Source: an uncultured Oscillospiraceae bacterium (GTDB lineage: Bacteria > Bacillota > Clostridia > Oscillospirales > Oscillospiraceae). Taken from it: a stretch of 64,000 bases of DNA. Positions 58,407 to 64,000 of this stretch are shown here, piece after piece. The notes under the pieces were generated by a model. The model was not told the origin of the DNA. It worked only from the letters and a program-made list of their open reading frames with translations, and made no database searches. Both the position numbers and the translations under genes were made by a program. Each line of letters begins with the position of its first letter. Position 1 is the stretch's first letter. The stretch spans positions 124,001-188,000 of the forward strand of contig CALWVV010000001.1 in the NCBI GenBank assembly GCA_944385035.1, given 5' to 3'.

Positions 58407-59306
58407 TTACAGCTTGTGGCCCTGGGTAAGCACAGGGTTGACCCCCAGCTTCTTGCCGTTTTCATAGAGATAGAAGCCAGCGCCGCTCTTGCGGCCCAGG
58501 AAACCGGCGGTGACCATCTTCCGCAGCAGCAGGGAGGGGTGATACTTCTCACCATACTCCTTGGACAGCACGTTCATAACGTTGAGCAGGATGTCCAGAC
58601 CGATCATGTCGGCCAGCTCCAGGGGACCCATGGGGTGGTTGCAGCCCAGCTTCATGCCGTTGTCCACATCCTCCACACTGCCGATGAAGGAACCAACGAT
58701 GACACAAGCCTCGTTGAGCATGGGCAGCAGGGCACGGTTGACGATAAAACCGGGCTTATCATCAGCCAGGATCAGGGTCTTGCCCATCCGCTCGCCCACT
58801 TCTTTGATGCTGTCCAGCACGTCCTGGGCAGTGAGCAGACCAAAGATGACCTCGCACAGGCGCATCTTGGGCACGGGAGAGAAGAAGTGCATACCTACCA
58901 CACGGGAGGGCCGCTTCGTGGCAGCGGCCAGGGCGGTGAGGGAGATGGAGGAAGTGTTGGAGGCAAAGATCGTCTCGGGGGGGCAGATCTCCTCCAGCTG
59001 GCTGAACACAGCCTGCTTGGCCTCCAGATTCTCAAAGACAGCCTCGATCACCAGATCAGCATCCTTGGCGCCCTGGATGGTATCGTCCAGAGCCAGACGG
59101 GGCAGGGCAGTCTCCACGGCCTCTTGCGTCATGCGGCCCTTCTCCACTTCCCGCTCCAGAGCCTTCTGGATGCCCATCTGGGCACGCTCCAGAGCCTCGC
59201 GGCGCTGGTCGTTCAGTACTACATCATATCCGTTAACAATAGCGGTCTGGGCAATGCCGCTGCCCATCAGGCCGGCGCCCACTACAAAGATTTTCTGGAT
59301 TGCCAT
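58407..59306 (-). CDS. hbd: 3-hydroxybutyryl-CoA dehydrogenase
   Basis: NAD(P)-dependent reduction of acetoacetyl-CoA in butyrate formation; 299 residues. Rossmann start KIFVVGAGLMGSGIAQ, the catalytic His in VVGMHFFSPVPKM and Glu in LCEVI, and the C-terminal domain with NHPMGPLELADMIGLD. The other bcs genes (crt, bcd, etfAB, thl) are not in the window, so it stands apart from the usual cluster. ATG at 59306 follows AAAGGGG. I see nothing clear in the 211 bp upstream beyond AT-rich DNA and a CGCCTTC/GAAGGCG hairpin. Confidence 0.93.
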   Translation of the reverse strand: MAIQKIFVVGAGLMGSGIAQTAIVNGYDVVLNDQRREALERAQMGIQKALEREVEKGRMTQEAVETALPRLALDDTIQGAKDADLVIEAVFENLEAKQAVFSQLEEICPPETIFASNTSSISLTALAAATKRPSRVVGMHFFSPVPKMRLCEVIFGLLTAQDVLDSIKEVGERMGKTLILADDKPGFIVNRALLPMLNEACVIVGSFIGSVEDVDNGMKLGCNHPMGPLELADMIGLDILLNVMNVLSKEYGEKYHPSLLLRKMVTAGFLGRKSGAGFYLYENGKKLGVNPVLTQGHKL

Positions 59307-59517
59307 GGCAATTATCCCCTTTTCTTTCCATTTAATGTTGTTTTGGTTCGCCTTCCGTCCTTCCAAAACAGAAGGCGCAACCAGCTTTCGCCGCTATCTT
59401 AGCACATCAATTGCCGCACGTCTCCGCATAAATGGGCTTAAAGTATGCAGATATTATGATTTCAAAATTTTCTCCAATTTTCCTCTGGGTTACGCTATAT
59501 TTTCTGGACGTTTTCCC

Positions 59518-60021
59518 TCAATAACGGTTCAGAGCGGCCGATCCATCGTCTGTTCCCTTCTCAATCTGGCGGACGACAGCCCAATAACCATAGTCCTTGT
59601 TCACCTGAACAAAGAACCGCTCCCCCACCTTCTTTCCCAGCAGGGCGGAACCCATGGGGGACTCCTTGCTGATGAGGCCATGGAGCACATCCTGGCGCAC
59701 CGTGGTCACTACCTGCCAGGTCTCCTCCTCGTCATCCTCCTCCAGATAGATGGTGACCTTATCATAGAGGCCCACCGCATCGGCGGCGGAGTGGTCTTCA
59801 TAGACCCGTGCCGTCTTGATCATGTTCTCTAGATAGCGGATTCGGCTCTCATTTTTGTTCTTCTCCTGCTTCGCAGCCTTATACTCGAAGTTTTCGCTCA
59901 AATCTCCAAAGGACCGGGCTACTTTTACCTCTTCCAGAAGCTGGGGGCGCAAGGTAATGCGCCGGTAGTCCAGCTCCTCCTTCATCTTTTGGATGTCAAT
60001 TTTGGTCAGTTCGTTATGCAT
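59518..60021 (-). CDS. greA: GreA/GreB-family transcription elongation factor
   Basis: A 167-residue factor that stimulates cleavage of backtracked RNA. N-terminal coiled coil with the acidic tip region DLSENFEYKAAKQEKNKNE (two acidic residues at the tip), and a C-terminal FKBP-like domain (SPMGSALLGKKVGERF). It starts 28 bp after ahcY and is probably cotranscribed with it. Confidence 0.9.
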   Translation of the reverse strand: MHNELTKIDIQKMKEELDYRRITLRPQLLEEVKVARSFGDLSENFEYKAAKQEKNKNESRIRYLENMIKTARVYEDHSAADAVGLYDKVTIYLEEDDEEETWQVVTTVRQDVLHGLISKESPMGSALLGKKVGERFFVQVNKDYGYWAVVRQIEKGTDDGSAALNRY

Positions 60022-60049
60022 ACCATGTTCACTTCAATCTTATGGTTTC

Positions 60050-61294
60050 TTACGCCTTCCACCCGGCCAGATAGTCTTTCTGCTCCTGGGTGAGGGTGTC
60101 GATGGACAGCCCCATGGCGGCCAGCTTCACCCGGCCGATCTGGTCGTCGATCTCATCGGGAACAAGATAGACCTTCTTCTCCAGTTCCTGGCGGTGCTTG
60201 GCCAGCCACTCCAGGCTCAGGGCCTGCACGGCAAAGGACATGTCCATGATCTCAGCAGGGTGGCCGTTGCCTGCGGCCAGATTCACCAGCCGGCCCTCGC
60301 CCAGCACGTTGAGGGTGCGGCCGTCCTCCAGGCGGAAGCCCTCGATGTTCTCCCGGCGCGGGAAGCGCTCCACAGCCATCTCCCCCAGGGCGGCTACATC
60401 CACCTCGCAATCGAAGTGGCCGGAGTTGCAGAGAATGACGTTGTCCTTCATCATCTCAAAATGCCGCCGGACAATGACATCCTTGCAGCCGGTGGCGGTC
60501 ACAAAGATATCGCCGATCTTAGCCGCCTCGTCCATGGGCATGACCCGGAAGTTTTCCATAGTAGCCTCCAGAGCCTTAAAGGGGTCCACCTCGCAGACAA
60601 CGACATTGGCACCCATGCCCTTCGCCCGCATGGCAATTCCTTTGCCGCACCAGCCATAGCCGGCCACCACCACGGTCTTACCCGCCACAATGAGGTTGGT
60701 GGTGTTCATGATGGCGTTCCAGGTGGACTGACCGGTGCCGTATTTGTTGTCATAGTAGTGCTTTGCCTTGGCGTCGTTGACGGCCATCATGGGGCAGGGC
60801 AGAATCCCCTCCCGCTCCCGTGCATAGAGCCTGTGGATGCCGGTGGTGGTCTCCTCACAGCCGCCAAACAGCCGGTCGCCGTACTGGGCGCACTTGCCCC
60901 CCAGCAGATTCACCAGATCTCCCCCATCGTCCACAATGAGGTGGGGGCGGCACTTCAGGGTCTCCACCAGCAGATCCTCATACTGCTGGGGCGTCACCCC
61001 GTGCATGCCGTAGGTGTCCACTCCCATCTCCGCCACAGCGGCGGCTACATCGTCCTGGGTGGACAGGGGATTGCAGCCGGTAAGATGGACGTCGGCACCG
61101 CCTTCCCGGAGCACCAGCCCCAAATTGGCTGTCTTAGCCTCCAGGTGGACGGAGACCGCGATGGTCAGCCCTTCAAAGGGCTTTTCCCGGCGAAAACGCT
61201 CCTCGATCTTCCCCAGCGCAGGCATAAAATCCCTCACCCACTGGATCTTCTGCCGCCCCGAAGGGGCCAGGGACATATCTCTCACAATGCTCAT
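60050..61294 (-). CDS. ahcY: Adenosylhomocysteinase
   Basis: Hydrolyses S-adenosylhomocysteine to adenosine and homocysteine; 414 residues. SVHLEAKTANL, DDGGDLVNLL, the NAD-binding VVAGYGWCGKGIAMRAKGMGA and TATGCKDVI are present. It lacks the internal insert seen in some eukaryotic and proteobacterial enzymes. With metK nearby it closes the SAM cycle. GGGAGG precedes the ATG. No SAH riboswitch is visible in its short leader. Confidence 0.95.
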   Translation of the reverse strand: MSIVRDMSLAPSGRQKIQWVRDFMPALGKIEERFRREKPFEGLTIAVSVHLEAKTANLGLVLREGGADVHLTGCNPLSTQDDVAAAVAEMGVDTYGMHGVTPQQYEDLLVETLKCRPHLIVDDGGDLVNLLGGKCAQYGDRLFGGCEETTTGIHRLYAREREGILPCPMMAVNDAKAKHYYDNKYGTGQSTWNAIMNTTNLIVAGKTVVVAGYGWCGKGIAMRAKGMGANVVVCEVDPFKALEATMENFRVMPMDEAAKIGDIFVTATGCKDVIVRRHFEMMKDNVILCNSGHFDCEVDVAALGEMAVERFPRRENIEGFRLEDGRTLNVLGEGRLVNLAAGNGHPAEIMDMSFAVQALSLEWLAKHRQELEKKVYLVPDEIDDQIGRVKLAAMGLSIDTLTQEQKDYLAGWKA

Positions 61295-61406
61295 GGCAAA
61301 CGCCTCCCAATGATTTTGTTCAGGTTTTTCTGCTTTCTATTTTATCATACTTTCCACTGTAAAAAAAGCGGTTTTTCTTCTCCCGGAAATGTTTACACTT
61401 TGGATA

Positions 61407-61435
61407 TAGACATTTTACAGAAAAATGGATACAAT
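61407..61435 (+). promoter_or_regulatory. SigA-type promoter of the rhomboid-like gene
   Basis: TAGACA (61407-61412), 17-bp spacer, TACAAT (61430-61435). GAGGAGG follows at 61462-61468. Confidence 0.6.
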
Positions 61436-61475
61436 ATCTTTTACTTGAATAATTTTGAAACGAGGAGGCTTTTCC

Positions 61476-62411
61476 ATGAAAGCCATTTCCCGCGGTCTGA
61501 GCAAGTTCTGCTACAATCACCCAAAGCTTGGAATCCCCGAACTGATGAAATATATCGCTCTGGGCAACGTATTTGTCTTTGTAGCGGATATGCTCACTGG
61601 AAACATGGCCACCGCATTCCTGGATTTTTATCCCCAGCTTATTTTACAGGGCCAGGTGTGGCGGCTTATTACCTTTGTGTTTGTGCCCCTGGGCACTGGG
61701 GCCACTTCTCCCTTTGCACAAACCTTCCTTTTTGCCCTGTCTACCTTCTTCTATTACTGGATCGGCTCCGCTCTGGAGCGGCAGTGGGGGACCACCCGGT
61801 TTACCGTGTTTTATGGGTTGGGCGTTATCTTCAATATCATCGCAGGCTTTATCATCTACGCGGTTCTCCGCAGCCAGCTGAGTGCGGCGGGCACCATCGC
61901 CCCCGCTCAGATCCAGGAGATTCTGTCTTTCGTCTCCACCGCCAGCATGTCCTATGTGAACATGTCTATGTTCTTCTCCTTCGCCACCCTCTACCCCGAT
62001 ATGCAGGTACTGCTGTACGGCATTATCCCCCTGAAGGTAAAGTGGCTGGCCTGGCTGGACGTGGTATTCTTTGTATGGGAGATCGGCTCCTCTCTCCTCG
62101 GCCGCCAGTGGATCATGGCTTTGGTTCCCATCATTGCCATTCTTAACTATCTGTTTTTCTTCTGGGAAGATCTGGCCTCTATGCTCAACCGGGGCCGCGT
62201 CCGGGTACAGCACCGGACCTCTGCCCAGACCATCAATTTTAAAAAGGCCCAGAAGGACCTGCGGGAACGGCGGGGCTATCTTCACAAGTGCTCTGTGTGC
62301 GGTATCACCGATCAGGACGATCCCAATATGGAGTTCCGCTACTGCTCCAAATGTAACGGCTACTACTGCTACTGTGCCAACCACATCAACAACCACACCC
62401 ACGTACAATAA
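61476..62411 (+). CDS. Rhomboid-like membrane protein without catalytic residues, with Cys/His-rich C-terminus
   Basis: A 311-residue membrane protein. VWRLITFVFVP (61-71) and IGSALERQWGTTRFTVFYGLG (96-116) match the rhomboid L1 and TM2 regions, but the TM2 His/Asn and the GxSG Ser are missing; TM4 reads MSYVNMSMFFSFATL. About six helices (27-45, 60-75, 82-100, 107-130, 155-185, 190-230) are followed by a basic linker and a C-terminal CSVC-x14-CSKC-x4-CYC-x2-H-x3-HTH region (272-309) that looks zinc-binding. A pseudoprotease or chaperone role is inferred. Own promoter and terminator. Confidence 0.75.
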   Translation: MKAISRGLSKFCYNHPKLGIPELMKYIALGNVFVFVADMLTGNMATAFLDFYPQLILQGQVWRLITFVFVPLGTGATSPFAQTFLFALSTFFYYWIGSALERQWGTTRFTVFYGLGVIFNIIAGFIIYAVLRSQLSAAGTIAPAQIQEILSFVSTASMSYVNMSMFFSFATLYPDMQVLLYGIIPLKVKWLAWLDVVFFVWEIGSSLLGRQWIMALVPIIAILNYLFFFWEDLASMLNRGRVRVQHRTSAQTINFKKAQKDLRERRGYLHKCSVCGITDQDDPNMEFRYCSKCNGYYCYCANHINNHTHVQ

Positions 62412-62448
62412 ATCTGCTCCGTCCCCATTGGAGCTGCTCTCCCCAACG

Positions 62449-62490
62449 AAAAAGCAGACACACACAAAACTGTGCGTGTCTGCTTTTTTT
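62449..62490. terminator. Bidirectional terminator between the rhomboid-like gene and clpB
   Basis: AAAAAGCAGACAC pairs with GTGTCTGCTTTTT, with an inner CACA/TGTG; seven T follow. It shares the GCAGACAC stem with the terminator at 42655. Confidence 0.92.
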
Positions 62491-62509
62491 CTTGGGTACA
62501 ATCTGAGGC

Positions 62510-64000
62510 TTATTTCACCACAAGCTCACCATTCTCCACATCCACGGTGAGCTGCTGGCCGCCCTCCACCTGGTCGGCAATGATCTTCCGGCTGATGAGG
62601 GTCTCCACCGTGTGCTGGAGATACCGGCGCAGAGGACGGGCGCCGTAAATGGGGTCATAGGCGGCGTCAATGATCTGATCCTTGGCCGCAGCGGTGAGCT
62701 CCACCGTAAGCTGCTTATCCTCCAGGCGGCGATTGATATCCGCCACCATCAGGTCAATAATGTGGGTCACATTCCCCTTCGTCAGAGGCTTGTAGAAAAC
62801 GATCTCGTCCAGACGGTTCAAAAACTCCGGCCGGAAGGAGCGTTTCAGAAGCTCGTTGACCTGATTCCGGGCCTCCTGAGAGATCTCCCCGTCTGCCCCG
62901 ATGCCATCCAGCAGGAACTGGGAGCCCAGGTTAGAGGTGAGAATAATGATGGTGTTCTTAAAGTCCACGGTACGGCCTTGACTATCTGTAATGCGGCCAT
63001 CATCCAATACTTGCAGTAGAATATTGAACACATCCGGGTGGGCCTTTTCCACCTCGTCAAAGAGGATGACAGAGTAAGGCTTACGCCGCACAGCCTCGGT
63101 AAGCTGGCCGCCCTCCTCATAGCCCACGTATCCCGGAGGGGCACCGATGAGCCGGGAGACGGAGAATTTCTCCATATACTCGCTCATGTCGATACGCACC
63201 AGATTCTTTTCACTGTCAAAGAGGGCTTCCGCCAATGTCTTGGCCAGCTCCGTCTTGCCCACGCCAGTGGGACCCAGGAACAGGAAGGAGCCAATGGGCT
63301 TGTTGGGGTCGGCAATACCGGCACGGCTGCGCAGAATGGCCTCAGAGACCAGACGTACCGCCTCGTCCTGACCCACCACGCGCTGGTGGAGGATATCCTC
63401 CAGGTGCAGGAGCTTCTCCCGCTCACCCTCCATCAGGCGGGAGACCGGAATTCCGGTCCAGCGCTCGATGATCCGAGCGATTTCCTCTTCGGTGACCTTA
63501 TCCCGCAGCAGGGAGCGCTGCTTGCCCTCATTGGCAATCTGCTCCTCCGCCTCCAGAGCTTTTTTCAGCTCGGGGATCTTGCCGTATTGCAGCTCCGCGG
63601 CACGGTTGAGGTCGTATTCCCGCTGGGCCTTCTCCAGCTGGGCGTTGGCCTCCTCCAGGTCCTCCCGGAGCTTTTGTACCTTGCCAATGGCATTTTTCTC
63701 GTTGTCCCACTGGGCCTTCTTGGCCTTGAACTCCTCCCGCATGTCGGAGAGCTCTTTCTGAATTTCACTGAGGTGCTCCTGGGAGAGTTTGTCCGTCTCC
63801 TTTTTCAGGGCGGCCTCCTCGATTTCATGCTGGATGATTTTCCGCTGGATCACATCCAGCTCCGTGGGCATGGAATCCATCTCGGTACGGATCATGGCAC
63901 AGGCCTCATCCACTAGGTCGATGGCCTTGTCGGGCAGGAACCGGTCAGTGATATAGCGGTTGGAGAGCGTAGCAGCGGCAATGATGGCCCCGTCGGTGAT
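62510..64000 (-). CDS. clpB: ATP-dependent disaggregase ClpB, C-terminal part (runs off window)
   Basis: About 496 C-terminal residues of ClpB; the N-terminus lies beyond 64000. The end of AAA1 (RFLPDKAIDLVDEACAM), the long coiled-coil middle domain (many KxxE heptads), AAA2 with Walker A FLGPTGVGKTELAKTLAEAL, Walker B VILFDEVEKAHPDV, and the sensor-2 GARPLRRYLQ are present. There is no ClpP loop evident, which fits ClpB rather than ClpC or ClpA. It rescues aggregated proteins with DnaK. Confidence 0.95.
   Translation of the reverse strand: MTDGAIIAAATLSNRYITDRFLPDKAIDLVDEACAMIRTEMDSMPTELDVIQRKIIQHEIEEAALKKETDKLSQEHLSEIQKELSDMREEFKAKKAQWDNEKNAIGKVQKLREDLEEANAQLEKAQREYDLNRAAELQYGKIPELKKALEAEEQIANEGKQRSLLRDKVTEEEIARIIERWTGIPVSRLMEGEREKLLHLEDILHQRVVGQDEAVRLVSEAILRSRAGIADPNKPIGSFLFLGPTGVGKTELAKTLAEALFDSEKNLVRIDMSEYMEKFSVSRLIGAPPGYVGYEEGGQLTEAVRRKPYSVILFDEVEKAHPDVFNILLQVLDDGRITDSQGRTVDFKNTIIILTSNLGSQFLLDGIGADGEISQEARNQVNELLKRSFRPEFLNRLDEIVFYKPLTKGNVTHIIDLMVADINRRLEDKQLTVELTAAAKDQIIDAAYDPIYGARPLRRYLQHTVETLISRKIIADQVEGGQQLTVDVENGELVVK

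Noticed and set aside
59993-62146. 717-codon plus-strand open frame over ahcY and the rhomboid-like gene
   Set aside because: Antisense shadow of ahcY running into another frame of the next gene; no domain pattern.
61476-62411. Active rhomboid protease
   Set aside because: No GxSG serine and no catalytic His in the expected helices.

Overview
The window reads as chromosomal DNA of a GC-rich, spore-forming clostridial Firmicute, most likely of the Oscillospiraceae (Flavonifractor/Lawsonibacter/Intestinimonas-like). The evidence is a complete spoIIA operon (spoIIAA-spoIIAB-sigF), spoIIID, small families typical of this group (DUF1292, DUF1836, DUF4358, DUF378, CmpB-like), strong SD sequences, SigA-type promoters with 16-18 bp spacers, and GC-hairpin/T-run terminators. 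The genus is an inference. I saw no rRNA, tRNA, CRISPR array, transposase or phage gene; the region looks like core genome with small palindromic repeats.

Layout. 1-3.4 kb: a class A penicillin-binding protein (cut by the window edge), a DUF1292 protein followed by a structured RNA that may be 6S RNA, and a PrsA-like foldase. 3.5-4.8 kb: YjiH-family transporter. 5.2-13.4 kb: all arginine genes on the minus strand, transcribed argG-argH-argC-argJ-argB-argD-argF behind a SigA promoter with an AT-rich cluster of ArgR-like sites. 13.7-15.0 kb: a degenerate phosphoribosyltransferase-like protein and a DUF4358 lipoprotein. 15.2-22.0 kb: pstS-pstC-pstA-pstB-phoU-phoB-phoR behind a PHO-box promoter. 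22.1-27.0 kb: DUF378, cytidine deaminase, and divergently a TPP-riboswitch-controlled thiamine salvage cluster (thiM-thiE-HAD, then thiD-tenA) interrupted by structured repeats.

27-37 kb: DNA maintenance genes (recD2, uvrB-ybaK-uvrA, radC), a DedA-like small membrane protein (COG2426) and pyrE, whose 3' end is duplicated around a palindromic insert. 37.3-39.3 kb: a KdpD/KdpE-like two-component pair without pump genes. 39.3-43 kb: a candidate small RNA, spoIIA operon, MATE exporter, spoIIID. 43.1-48.2 kb: a sodium:solute symporter with three peptidases (M29, PepT, M24), probably a peptide-use operon. 48.3-50 kb: a sugar O-acetyltransferase and a DUF2974 hydrolase.

50.1-52.7 kb holds the most unusual gene: a Tet(M)-like ribosome-binding GTPase fused to a YacP/Rae1-like NYN endoribonuclease domain. 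53-56.4 kb: CmpB-like membrane protein, DUF1836 regulator, DegV, PrmA. 56.4-61.3 kb: metK under a SAM-I riboswitch, ogt, hbd, greA and ahcY, so SAM synthesis and SAH recycling lie close together. The window ends with a rhomboid-like pseudoprotease carrying a Cys/His-rich tail, and clpB (cut by the window edge).
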